Source: JAEMQF01 sp049297615
GTDB lineage: Bacteria; Pseudomonadota; Gammaproteobacteria; Burkholderiales; Burkholderiaceae_C
NCBI GenBank assembly: GCA_049297615.1
Contig: JBAQUQ010000367.1
Coordinates: forward strand, 1-13,872
Length of the DNA stretch: 13,872 nt
Direction: 5' to 3'
The notes under the pieces were generated by a model, which was not told where the DNA came from, searched no databases, and was given only the letters and a program-made list of their open reading frames with translations. This document shows positions 6,643-13,872 of the stretch, piece by piece; the first letter of the stretch is position 1, and every line of letters starts with the position of its first letter. Made by a program: the position numbers and the translations under genes.

Positions 6643-6672
6643 CGGCCGAACGACCAGCAGCGGGCTTCAGCC

Positions 6673-7878
6673 ATGGCAACAACTTCCACAGCGTTTCAAT
6701 GGGACGATCCATTTCGCTTCGACGAGCAACTCAGCGACGACGAGCGCGCCGTGCGCGATGCAGCGCGCCAATACTGCGAGGAGCGCCTGCAGACGCGAAT
6801 CCTGATGGCCGCGCGCCACGAGACCTTCGATCGCAGCATCATGAACGAGATGGGCGCGCTCGGCCTGCTGGGCTCGACGATAACCGGCTACGGCTGTGCA
6901 GGCGTGAATCATGTCAGCTACGGCCTGGCGGCGCGCGAAGTCGAACGCGTCGACAGCGGCTACCGCAGCGCGATGAGCGTGCAGAGCTCGCTCGTGATGC
7001 ACCCGATCCACGCCTATGGAAGCGAGGCGCAGCGCGAAAAATTCCTGCCCAGGCTCGCCACGGGGGAATGGATAGGGTGCTTTGGCCTGACCGAACCCAA
7101 CCACGGTTCGGACCCCGGCAGCATGCTGACGCGCGCCAAGCCGGTGGACGGAGGCTACCTGCTCAAGGGCAGCAAGATGTGGATCACGAACTCGCCCGTC
7201 GCCGATGTGTTCATCGTCTGGGCCAAGCGCCAGGACCCGGACGGTCGTGTCGGCGGCCAGGAGGCGATTCACGGCTTCATTCTCGAGCGCGGCATGCAGG
7301 GTCTGAGTGCGCCGAAGATCGAAGGCAAGCTGAGCTTGCGCGCCAGCATCACCGGCGAGATCGTGATGGACGACGTCTTTGTGCCTCAGGCGAACCTGCT
7401 GGCAGGGGTGAACGGCCTGAAGGGCCCGTTCGGTTGCCTGAACAAGGCGCGTTACGGCATCGCCTGGGGGGCCATGGGCGCAGCCGAATTCTGCTGGCAC
7501 GCGGCGCGCCAGTACGCGCTGGAACGGCAACAGTTCGGCCGGCCGCTGGCTGCAACGCAGTTGATCCAGAAGAAGCTCGCCGACATGCAGACCGAAATCA
7601 CCCTGGGCTTGCAGGCCTGCCTGAGAGTCGGCCGCTTGCTCGACCTGGGCCGCGCCGCGCCCGAGATGATTTCACTCATCAAGCGCAACAACTGCGGCAA
7701 GGCGCTGGACATCGCCCGCAGCGCGCGCGACATGCACGGCGGCAACGGCATCCATGACGAATACCACGTGATGCGCCACATGATCAACCTGGAGACGGTG
7801 AACACTTACGAAGGCACGCACGACGTGCATGCATTGATCCTCGGGCGCGCGCAGACCGGGATTCAGGCGTTCTTCTGA
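6673..7878 (+). CDS. gcdH: glutaryl-CoA dehydrogenase (acyl-CoA dehydrogenase family)
   Basis: FAD enzyme that oxidises and decarboxylates glutaryl-CoA to crotonyl-CoA in the breakdown of lysine, tryptophan and glutarate, passing electrons to electron-transfer flavoprotein. The protein has 401 residues. The N-terminal helical domain contains the YRSAMSVQSSLVMHPI block, the middle domain has CFGLTEPNHGSDP and KMWITNSPVADVF, and the C-terminal domain shows GCLNKARYGIAWGAMGAAEF, IKRNNCGKALDIARSARDMH and VNTYEGTHDVHALILGRA with the catalytic Glu at about 380. These blocks point to GcdH and not to a general acyl-CoA dehydrogenase. The frame is open back to 6571, inside msrA; the ATG at 6673 matches the family start. 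The ribosome binding site is weak. No CoA-transferase or LysR-type regulator gene, frequent gcdH neighbours, is next to it. Confidence 0.93.
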   Translation: MATTSTAFQWDDPFRFDEQLSDDERAVRDAARQYCEERLQTRILMAARHETFDRSIMNEMGALGLLGSTITGYGCAGVNHVSYGLAAREVERVDSGYRSAMSVQSSLVMHPIHAYGSEAQREKFLPRLATGEWIGCFGLTEPNHGSDPGSMLTRAKPVDGGYLLKGSKMWITNSPVADVFIVWAKRQDPDGRVGGQEAIHGFILERGMQGLSAPKIEGKLSLRASITGEIVMDDVFVPQANLLAGVNGLKGPFGCLNKARYGIAWGAMGAAEFCWHAARQYALERQQFGRPLAATQLIQKKLADMQTEITLGLQACLRVGRLLDLGRAAPEMISLIKRNNCGKALDIARSARDMHGGNGIHDEYHVMRHMINLETVNTYEGTHDVHALILGRAQTGIQAFF

Positions 7879-7881
7879 TTC

Positions 7882-10002
7882 TTACCTGAACTCGTAGCGC
7901 GCCTTGAGCGCCACCAGCCAGTTGCGCGGCATGGCCGGCTCGAAGAAGCGGCTGTTGGCCTCGTTGACGATCACCGAACCGGCGTAATTCCGGTCGGTCG
8001 CGTTGTCCACGCGCAGCAGTTGACTGAACTGCCACGGCCCCACACCCTGCAGGAAGCCGGCGCGCAGATTGAGCACGGTGGCAGCCGGCGCCGCGTCGCT
8101 GTTGCGGTCGTCCACGTAGAGTTTGTCGGTGCGCACCACTTCCACGCCGCTGTTGAACCCACCCCAGGCGCCGCGCGGTGCCCAGGCGAGTTCGGCAAAC
8201 AGGTTGCGCTCGGGCGTGCCGGGCAGGTGATTGCCGGCCGGCACGGTGACTGCGGCGGCACCGCTGCCGCTGACAAAGGCCTCCTTGAAACGCGCCCGAA
8301 GCATCGTCACGCCGAGCGTGCTGTGCAGCGTGTCGCCAAGCTCGCCGACATGCGACAACTCGACGCCGCGCCGCGACGTCTTGCCGGCGTTCTTGAACGT
8401 GGAGCGGCCGCCCAGATTCGTGTCGACGACGATTTCATCGCGCGTCGCGATGTCGAACACGGCGACGTCCAGGCGCTGCGACCCGGCGTACTTCCACTTC
8501 GCGCCGAGCTCGAGGTGACGGCTCTTCGACGCCTTCAACTGCGTATTCAGCCCTGTCAGGCCGCCCGGCCGGTACGACAGCTCGTTGAAGGTGGGCGTCT
8601 CGAAACCCTGGCCGGCATTGGCGTAGACATTGAGCGTCGGCGCCGCGCGCCAGCTGACTCCCAACACCGGGCTGGTGGCGCTGTAGCTGAGGCTGCCGCT
8701 GTCGTCGGGGTTGCCGGTGACGATGTAGAAGTCCTGGCTGCGAAATCGCACACGGCTCGCGCGCAGGCCTGCGGTGGCTGTCCACATCGAGTCGAAGTCG
8801 AAACTGCCTTGGGCGAAGACGTCGCGGTTGTCGGCGCGGTTGCGTTCGTCGCGTCTGAGAATGCCGCGCACGCCGAGGTTGTTCTCGTAGCCCTGGCGGT
8901 CCTCGTCGCTTTCGTCGACGTCGACGCCGCCCACCAGACGCAGCGAGCGGCCGGAGTCGAACTTGATGGCGTGGCTCAACTGCACCCCCAGGCCCTGGTA
9001 GCTGCGCCTGAAAACGACGATGCCCCCGCTGTGGGTGGGCGTGGCTTGCTGGACGTTGAGCGGGATCGACAAGGCGTTGTCCAGGTCGCGTTGGCCGAAG
9101 TAGATTCGCGCCGTCAACTGCGTCGCCTCGCCCAGGCGCTGTTCGAGCACGCTGCCGATCTGCCGTTGCAGCACCGACTTGCGCGGATCTTGCGTGACCA
9201 CGGCGGGGATCCCCTGCTCCCACTGCGCGCGGGTGAGCCCCAGAGGGTCCAGCGACACCGGCTGATCCAGCGAATTGATCACCAGGCTGAAGCGCGTGTC
9301 CGGGTTGACCTCATGCTGCCACTTGCCATTGATCTGGTCGCGCTGGGCATTGCTGTGCGGTCGAAAACCGTCGCTGTGGTAGCTCGATGCATCCAGGCTC
9401 ACCGCGTCATTCGGCCCGGCCGCGCCGAATTTCAGACCCGCCTTCTTCTGCCCGTAAGGGCCGATCGAGCCGCTTGCGGTGGTCGTCGGACGGTCCACGT
9501 CCATGTCGGTGAACACCTGCACCACGCCGCCCGCGGCGTTGCCGTAGAGCTGGGCCATCGGGCCGCGCAGCACTTCGATGCGCCCGGCCGAGGTCAGCGT
9601 GATGTTCGACGCCTGGCCTTGCCCGTCGGGCATGGTCGCGGGAATGCCGTCGACGATGAGGCGCACGCCGCGGATGCCGAAGGTCGAGCGCGAGCCGAAG
9701 CCGCGAATCGACAACTGCAGGTCCTGCGAATAGTTCTGCCGGTTCAGCACCGTGATGCCCGCAACCCGGCTCAGCGCCTCGGACAGGTTCACCTGCGCGC
9801 CGCCTGCTTCGATCGTCTCGCGCGTCACCGCTGAGATCGCTGCCGGGGCATCGAATGTCGTTTGACCGCGGCGTTCGACGCTGATGACCACCGGGTCGAG
9901 CCGTGCGGAACCGGGCGCCGCGGGCGTTTGCGCCTGTGACTCGAAAGCAGTCAGCGCGCATACGCCGCCGAATGCGAAAGCAACTGCGAAAGCGTTTTTC
10001 AT
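7882..10002 (-). CDS. TonB-dependent outer-membrane receptor
   Basis: A 706-residue outer-membrane receptor that takes up a scarce ligand with energy from TonB-ExbBD. A signal peptide covers about residues 1-24 (MKNAFAV ... SQA). DPVVISV at 36-42 is a good TonB box. The plug follows at once (ISAVTRETIEAGG, then IRGFGSRSTFGIRG, VDGIPATMPDGQGQ and RIEVLRGPMAQLYGNAAGGV), and the rest is a 22-strand-type barrel with the usual NVYANAGQGFETPTFNELS block. There is no N-terminal signalling domain, so it should not drive an anti-sigma cascade. The C-terminus reads ARYEFR: the usual terminal Phe is followed by an extra Arg. The frame is open to 10113, but the ATG at 10002 precedes the signal peptide and has GGAG close upstream. 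The plug style is seen in receptors annotated for iron complexes, but ligand identity cannot be read here. Its stop is three bases from that of gcdH. Confidence 0.93.
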   Translation of the reverse strand: MKNAFAVAFAFGGVCALTAFESQAQTPAAPGSARLDPVVISVERRGQTTFDAPAAISAVTRETIEAGGAQVNLSEALSRVAGITVLNRQNYSQDLQLSIRGFGSRSTFGIRGVRLIVDGIPATMPDGQGQASNITLTSAGRIEVLRGPMAQLYGNAAGGVVQVFTDMDVDRPTTTASGSIGPYGQKKAGLKFGAAGPNDAVSLDASSYHSDGFRPHSNAQRDQINGKWQHEVNPDTRFSLVINSLDQPVSLDPLGLTRAQWEQGIPAVVTQDPRKSVLQRQIGSVLEQRLGEATQLTARIYFGQRDLDNALSIPLNVQQATPTHSGGIVVFRRSYQGLGVQLSHAIKFDSGRSLRLVGGVDVDESDEDRQGYENNLGVRGILRRDERNRADNRDVFAQGSFDFDSMWTATAGLRASRVRFRSQDFYIVTGNPDDSGSLSYSATSPVLGVSWRAAPTLNVYANAGQGFETPTFNELSYRPGGLTGLNTQLKASKSRHLELGAKWKYAGSQRLDVAVFDIATRDEIVVDTNLGGRSTFKNAGKTSRRGVELSHVGELGDTLHSTLGVTMLRARFKEAFVSGSGAAAVTVPAGNHLPGTPERNLFAELAWAPRGAWGGFNSGVEVVRTDKLYVDDRNSDAAPAATVLNLRAGFLQGVGPWQFSQLLRVDNATDRNYAGSVIVNEANSRFFEPAMPRNWLVALKARYEFR

Positions 10003-10159
10003 GTCTCCAGCCGATCGAGTGATTTGCGTCGAGGAGTCTAGGGTCGGCGAAACCGCGACCGGATCATGATTTTCTGGTTTTGCTCGCAGCGGTGAATCCG
10101 ACGGCGCCGTCAAGCCTCAGTTGACGAATGATCAATCCCGCCTCCCTGGTGTTTTCCCT

Positions 10160-10175
10160 TCCCTAGAATTAGGGA
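10160..10175. promoter_or_regulatory. palindrome overlapping a -10-like TAGAAT
   Basis: TCCCTA-GAAT-TAGGGA is a perfect six-base inverted repeat with a four-base spacer, centred 165 bases before the secreted-protein ATG. TAGAAT (10164-10169) inside it matches the -10 consensus at five of six positions, so a bound protein would block that promoter. The -35 region 17 bases upstream is poor. A second weak promoter option is TTGTGA (10176-10181) with AATATG (10199-10204) 17 bases on. Operator function is inferred from symmetry alone. Confidence 0.35.
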
Positions 10176-10225
10176 TTGTGAAGATTCCTGCACCGACCAA
10201 TATGCATGGCGCGATATGTCCTGGC

Positions 10226-10244
10226 CGCCCGCAGCCTGCGGGCG
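10226..10244 (+). other. hairpin in the presumed leader of the secreted-protein gene
   Basis: CGCCCGCA-GCC-TGCGGGCG is a perfect eight-base-pair, very GC-rich stem with a three-base loop. It lies about 90 bases before the start codon at 10333 and downstream of the possible promoters, so it would be in the 5' leader. No T-run follows, which argues against an intrinsic terminator. It could affect mRNA stability or pausing. Confidence 0.35.
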
Positions 10245-10332
10245 TCGAGCGCACGATCGAAGCCAGCACCTGCTGCGGCCGCGCTCACGGCAATGTTTCG
10301 AGCGAGCAATTTAGGCAATCAAGGAAAAAATC

Positions 10333-11541
10333 ATGCGAAACCTGAAACTACTGCTGCTTCTGGCGGCCGCGTCGCTGACGTTCGGCCAAGGGGTGTTCGC
10401 CAAGGGCAGGGACGCGAAGATCACGGTGACTTCGACGCCCGCGAGCGCATCGCTCAGCGTTGCCGGCCGTGCTGCACCGGGCTTGGTCGCCTACGAGATC
10501 AGGGTCGAAAACGTCAGTGGCGATGACACCCTGAAGTTCTTGAAGCTCACCGGCAAGACCAAGGTCACGAAACGGCTGGGCTACGAGGATGTGCCGGCTC
10601 TGAGCACGGCCGATTTCTTCGGTTTCAGCGGCGACGTGACTTGCTTTATCCCCACCCCGGTCTACCCCGCCCTGCCAGACCCGACCGCTGTCGAGTGCAC
10701 GATCAACAAGATCTTGACCCCGCTCGATCCGGTCTTGACCTTCACCGTGATCTTCACGACGCCCACTGACGGCGACAAGATCAAGTTTTCGACCAAGACC
10801 AAATTCGCCGAATACGAAAGCGGCGACAGCTACAGCGAGCGCGAGGACATCGAGTCGATCTCCAAGAGGGCTTTCACGACGCTCACTGCCCCGGACGATA
10901 AAGAGGTCTCGAGCTACATTTCCAATGCCGGAAGCACGATATTCACCGGCGCGGGAGCCACCCCCAACACCTCGCCGGACAATCCCGAGGGGTTTTCCGC
11001 GACCATCCCCGCTGGGCAGGCGACCGCAGCGCGGCTCAGGGAATTCGTCGGCGCAATAGACCCTTCCTGCGCCTCCAGCAATTTCGCCAAGGACTCCGAG
11101 TGCCGGTACTTCAGGGCGGACATCCCGAGTGCCTCCGAACTGGCCTGCACGACCACGGTCACGACCGCGACCACCACCACGTCCTACCCGCCGCCGCCTC
11201 CGCCGCCGATCCGGATCCAGATCATTCGCCTGAACGCTTCACTTTTCCAGCCCGCTGTCACGACCACCACGTCTTCCTACTACAAGCCGAAGGCGCCGAA
11301 CATCAACAAGGTGATTGTCGAATACAGCCATTGCCCGGACGACACCGCGCCGGTTTACGCACCGGTCCAGGAGTGCTACATGAAGAAGGGCGTCGCAAAG
11401 GTCGTCCCCGGCATCCCGAGCCCCGGCGTTCCCTGTATCGCCAAGCGCACGAACTTCCCGAAGAAGCCCTATGGCCCCGGCGGTGGCGAGGGGACGATCG
11501 AAATGTGGCACATCGACAATGGCAGTACCCGGGCCAAGTAA
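10333..11541 (+). CDS. secreted Cys-rich protein with Thr/Pro linker, unknown function
   Basis: I do not recognise a characterised family. The 402-residue protein starts with a clear signal peptide (MRNLKLLLLLAAASLTFGQG then VFA, cleavage after about residue 23). Residues 27-80 (ITVTSTPASASL ... YEIRVENVSGDD) resemble the beta-sandwich repeats of bacterial surface proteins (DUF11-like), a weak match by eye. Eight cysteines (104, 122, 246, 257, 272, 334, 348, 368) suggest disulfides outside the cytoplasm. A low-complexity linker at 273-292 is Thr-rich and ends in seven prolines; a shorter Thr/Ser/Tyr tract recurs at 310-317. The C-terminus is Pro/Gly-rich without a sorting signal or transmembrane anchor, so release or surface association by another route is likely. 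The ATG at 10333 has AAGGA about eight bases upstream. It stands alone, divergent from the receptor and convergent with the ATPase gene 45 bases away. Confidence 0.82.
   Translation: MRNLKLLLLLAAASLTFGQGVFAKGRDAKITVTSTPASASLSVAGRAAPGLVAYEIRVENVSGDDTLKFLKLTGKTKVTKRLGYEDVPALSTADFFGFSGDVTCFIPTPVYPALPDPTAVECTINKILTPLDPVLTFTVIFTTPTDGDKIKFSTKTKFAEYESGDSYSEREDIESISKRAFTTLTAPDDKEVSSYISNAGSTIFTGAGATPNTSPDNPEGFSATIPAGQATAARLREFVGAIDPSCASSNFAKDSECRYFRADIPSASELACTTTVTTATTTTSYPPPPPPPIRIQIIRLNASLFQPAVTTTTSSYYKPKAPNINKVIVEYSHCPDDTAPVYAPVQECYMKKGVAKVVPGIPSPGVPCIAKRTNFPKKPYGPGGGEGTIEMWHIDNGSTRAK
11149..11208 (+). repeat. ACC/ACG and CCG codon tract coding a Thr-rich/polyproline linker
   Basis: Twenty codons of almost only Thr and Pro (residues 273-292 of the secreted protein), including ACC-ACC-ACC-ACG and seven consecutive Pro codons at 11188-11208. 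A shorter related tract follows at 11260-11283. Such simple codon runs can change length by replication slippage. Confidence 0.7.
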
Positions 11542-11586
11542 ACCTGTCCGGCGCAGGCGCCACCCCGACCCCATTCCACGACTGCC

Positions 11587-13872
11587 TCAGCCGAGCCCAC
11601 CCGCCCAGGCGGTCCAGCGCGAGGCGGACACGGTGTCGCCCTTAGCGACGGACAGGGCAATCGCCTCGGCAATGGCCTGGCGCGCGTCGGCGGGGCGCGC
11701 CGCCAGGTGCAGCACCGCGGCGAGTTCTGCGAAGCAACTGGCCTGAAGCGTCATCGCGTCGGTCTGGCGCGCCAGCGCAACCGCTTCGTCGGCAAGTTGC
11801 AAGGCCTGCGCGGTCTGCCCCAGGCGGGCCAGGATGGGTGCACGCGTCGAACGCAATAAGGCCTGCGCTTCGACGTCGTCGGCAGCAGCAGCGCCTTCAG
11901 CGGTTTCCAGCCACTGCAGCGCCTCGCTGTCACGGCCCTGGTCGCGAACGACGCGCGCCAGACGCGCCGCCATGGTCGAGAAAAAGAATGTCTCGCCCAT
12001 TCGAGCCAGAGCATCGCAGTCCGACCTCAGTTCCTTTTCCGCAGTTGCGAGGTCGCCTGCCAGCAACTCGACCATCACCAGTTCGATGGCGGTCGAGGCA
12101 GCGTCGACGCCTTGACCGAGATCGCGTAGCAGCGCCCGCCCACCGTGGCAAAGCGTGCGAGCCTGCTCGAACTCGCCTTGCATCGCCCGCAGCGGCCCCA
12201 GCGTGCACATAACGATTCCGTGAACGAGTCGGTCGGCAAGCCCAGAAGCAAGAATGCCTTCGCACTGCGTGATCGCCTCGGGCACGGGTGTCGGGCCCAG
12301 CAAGGCGTTCGTCGCCAGGCTCACTGCGCTGCGTTCCACCAGTTCCTTCGCGCCGGCCAGGCGTGCATGCGCTGTGTAGCGTGCAGCGGCGTCGCCGGCC
12401 TTGCCATAGCGCCCCGCGATGCCGTGCGCCAAGCCGATCAAGCGCCACGCCGAGGCGAGCTCCAGGTGTGCTGCATCGTGCTCGAGCAAGGGCACGGCCT
12501 CGGACGCCATGCGCAGTGCGTCGTCGGTCCAAGGGCCGGGTTCAGCCGTGTACCTTCGCACCCATATTTCCACCAATTGGGCAGCAATCTTGATGCGCCG
12601 ATTGCCCTGGCGATCGGCAAGACCGATCGCCTCGGCCAGAACTTCGTTCGCAGCTTGAAAGTCACCCAGGTCCATCAGCGTCTGGCCGAACTGGGGCAGC
12701 AGTTCCAAGCGTTCAGGATCGCTTTGGCCAAACAGCGCCGCCGCGCGCCGGAACAGGTTGGCCGCCGCATGCATGTCACCGCGCGCCGACGCGCGCTTGC
12801 CCGCCCCCGCCAAGCGCCTTGCCGCATCCGCGCCGACCGCCACACCTTGTTCATCCAAGGGCCCGAGTTCGGCCAGATACCGGTGCGCCTGCTCGAGGTG
12901 ATAGCCCAGGACTTCCTGAAACTCCAGCGCGCGATCCCGATCGGCATTGATGCGATCCGCCCAGCGCACGAACTGAATGTGCAGGGTCGCGCGGGTGCGC
13001 TTGAGCAGGCCGCTGTAGACCGTGTCGCGAACCAATTGGTGGTGGAAGCGGTAGATCGTCTCGGCGTCGCGTGAAGTCGCCGGGTCGATGAACTGTTTGC
13101 GTGCCAAGGCGCTCAGTTGTTGGGCCAGGGTCGCGCGGATCGCTTCGGGAGTGAGCGATTCGACGGCGCGCTGCGCGAACTCCAGGCCGATCACCGACGC
13201 GGGCTCGACGGCGACGCGCTCTTCACGGCCCAGATTGTCCAAGCGCGCCTCGAGCAGGGCGTGAATCGTCGGCGGCACGTCGATGTTGGCGTCACCCTGC
13301 CCGCGCACCCAACGCCCGTCGACCTGGCGCAGCACATCGGCGTCGAGCAGCATCGACAACATCTGCTCGATGAACAAGGGGTTGCCCTCTGCAGCGACAA
13401 CGATGCGCGCCACCACGTCCTGCGGCAGGCCCGTCGAGCCCAACAGGTTTTCAATGACCAGGGCCGATGCCGCGTCGCTCAGCGGACCGAGCAATAAGCG
13501 CGTCGCGCCTTGCCGTTGCGACCACTGCGGCCTTTTCTCCAGTACATCTTGGCGCGCCGTGGCCAGCAACATGATGGGCGCGCCGCCGGCGGTATCCAGC
13601 ACGTGTTCGAGCAGGTCCAGAAAGGCGGGCTCGGCCCAGTGGACGTCGTCGACGAAGGCGATCACGGGTGTGCTCAATGCCAGGCGTTCGAGAAGTTTGC
13701 GCGTGGCCCAGTTCACCTCGTGCAGCGGAAACGCCGCCTCGCTCAGGCCCACGGCCGATGCCAGCCGCTCAGCCACGTTCGCGTCGCCCGCGACGGCGAG
13801 CAGCTTGGCGCGCGCCGCTTCGGGGTCGTCGTCCTCGCGAATGCCGGCTGCCGCGCCGACCACGCCGCGCAG
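11587..13872 (-). CDS. AAA-ATPase/TPR regulator, probably the C-terminal part of a cyclase-type protein; 5' end cut by window
   Basis: The frame is still open at the window edge (CTG-CGC-GGC precede a GTG at 13863), so the 761 visible residues are the C-terminal portion of a larger protein. The first part is an AAA_16/STAND-type ATPase lacking its Walker A, which must lie upstream. TRKLLERLALSTPVIAFVDD with HWAEP next is Walker B (about residues 57-82), LLATAR follows, and AEGNPLFIEQML (about 162-173) and a VPPTIHALLEARLDNL helix are typical of ATPases fused to class III adenylate/guanylate cyclases. From about residue 320 to the end come TPR-like helical pairs (for example GDMHAAANLFRRAAALFG and LGDFQAANEVLAEAIGLA). 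The C-terminus ends in helix with no LuxR-type HTH, which argues against a MalT-like activator and for an N-terminal effector domain such as a cyclase or kinase. Role in cytoplasmic signalling is inferred. Confidence 0.85.
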   Translation of the reverse strand: MRGVVGAAAGIREDDDPEAARAKLLAVAGDANVAERLASAVGLSEAAFPLHEVNWATRKLLERLALSTPVIAFVDDVHWAEPAFLDLLEHVLDTAGGAPIMLLATARQDVLEKRPQWSQRQGATRLLLGPLSDAASALVIENLLGSTGLPQDVVARIVVAAEGNPLFIEQMLSMLLDADVLRQVDGRWVRGQGDANIDVPPTIHALLEARLDNLGREERVAVEPASVIGLEFAQRAVESLTPEAIRATLAQQLSALARKQFIDPATSRDAETIYRFHHQLVRDTVYSGLLKRTRATLHIQFVRWADRINADRDRALEFQEVLGYHLEQAHRYLAELGPLDEQGVAVGADAARRLAGAGKRASARGDMHAAANLFRRAAALFGQSDPERLELLPQFGQTLMDLGDFQAANEVLAEAIGLADRQGNRRIKIAAQLVEIWVRRYTAEPGPWTDDALRMASEAVPLLEHDAAHLELASAWRLIGLAHGIAGRYGKAGDAAARYTAHARLAGAKELVERSAVSLATNALLGPTPVPEAITQCEGILASGLADRLVHGIVMCTLGPLRAMQGEFEQARTLCHGGRALLRDLGQGVDAASTAIELVMVELLAGDLATAEKELRSDCDALARMGETFFFSTMAARLARVVRDQGRDSEALQWLETAEGAAAADDVEAQALLRSTRAPILARLGQTAQALQLADEAVALARQTDAMTLQASCFAELAAVLHLAARPADARQAIAEAIALSVAKGDTVSASRWTAWAGGLG

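Larger units (their letters stand above)
10003..10332. other. 330-base divergent control region between the receptor and the secreted-protein gene
   Basis: No gene can be supported here; short open frames have no ribosome binding site or protein-like composition. It must hold the promoters of two divergent genes. I see an eight-base palindrome ATCATGAT (10063-10070), TTGA-N7-TCAA (10121-10135), and the two inverted repeats listed separately. I looked for a Fur-box-like run of GATAAT hexamers near the receptor start and found none that convinces. The base composition around 10130-10205 is clearly more AT-rich than the surrounding genes, as expected for promoters. Confidence 0.6.

Noticed and set aside
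6571..6672. 34-residue N-terminal extension of gcdH
   Set aside because: It overlaps the msrA start and does not resemble the GcdH N-terminus.
8020..9834. 604-codon open frame on the plus strand opposite the TonB receptor
   Set aside because: It is the antisense shadow of a strongly supported receptor gene. Its translation is rich in Arg, Ala, His and Val with no motif, as expected from high-GC codon bias.
10003..10080. Fur-box search upstream of the TonB receptor
   Set aside because: Only ATCATGAT and a short AT-rich run are present; there is no 19-base GATAAT-type arrangement.
10003..10113. 37-residue N-terminal extension of the TonB receptor
   Set aside because: It would hide an excellent signal peptide beginning at the ATG at 10002.
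10121..10345. 74-codon open frame in the divergent control region
   Set aside because: It has no ribosome binding site, overlaps the start of the secreted-protein gene and its composition is not protein-like.
11542..11586. GGCGCAGGCGCC symmetry between the secreted-protein and ATPase genes as a terminator
   Set aside because: Only a four-base-pair stem with a workable loop can form and no T-tract follows.
11100..11645. 181-codon plus-strand frame overlapping the secreted-protein gene in another frame
   Set aside because: It starts inside the gene, has biased Arg/His/Pro composition and continues past the real stop only by chance.
12145..13074. 309-codon plus-strand frame opposite the ATPase/TPR gene
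   Set aside because: It is a shadow of the TPR region with no signal, domain or ribosome binding site.
1..13872. CRISPR array, tRNA, rRNA, transposon or phage genes
   Set aside because: No spaced direct repeats, cloverleaf-like sequence, terminal inverted repeats or recombinase motifs were found on either strand.

Overview
The window is GC-rich, densely coded proteobacterial DNA. The gene families and their style suggest a betaproteobacterium of the order Burkholderiales: Entner-Doughoroff enzymes, a glutaryl-CoA dehydrogenase, a TonB-dependent receptor, a cyclase-type AAA/TPR regulator, and -10 boxes lying almost on the start codon. This placement is inferred from protein style and base composition, not from a marker gene. 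I see no tRNA, rRNA, CRISPR array, transposase, integrase or phage gene. The window reads as ordinary chromosome with a few poorly characterised genes.

Left part (1-3840, all minus strand). In transcription order: a secreted protein, probably a lipoprotein, of unknown function (2526-3665); edd, 6-phosphogluconate dehydratase (635-2449); and eda, KDPG aldolase (1-614, C-terminus cut by the window edge). edd and eda are 20 bases apart and form the two-step Entner-Doudoroff module, 6-phosphogluconate to KDPG to pyruvate plus glyceraldehyde-3-phosphate. The lipoprotein gene lies 76 bases upstream, has its own good promoter candidate, and may or may not read into edd.

Middle part (3841-7878). This is a run of single housekeeping genes in alternating directions. 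A ChaC-type gamma-glutamylcyclotransferase (+) converges on a MocA/MobA-like nucleotidyltransferase (-). pdxH (+) converges on msrA (-) across a long inverted repeat that probably ends both transcripts. gcdH, glutaryl-CoA dehydrogenase (+), diverges from msrA. ChaC acts on glutathione and MsrA repairs oxidised methionine, so there is a loose thiol/redox theme, but nothing shows that these genes are co-regulated.

Right part (7882-13872). A TonB-dependent outer-membrane receptor (-) ends three bases from the gcdH stop. A 330-base non-coding stretch with two inverted repeats separates it from a divergently read secreted protein of unknown function (10333-11541, +), which has eight cysteines and a Thr-rich/seven-proline linker. 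The window ends inside a large AAA-ATPase/TPR protein (11587-13872, -). Its N-terminal part, probably including Walker A and a class III cyclase or similar effector domain, lies outside.

I did not find a convincing new multi-gene system. The most interesting unknowns are the two uncharacterised exported proteins, the near-leaderless promoter architecture at pdxH (and possibly the ChaC gene), and the inverted-repeat element between pdxH and msrA.
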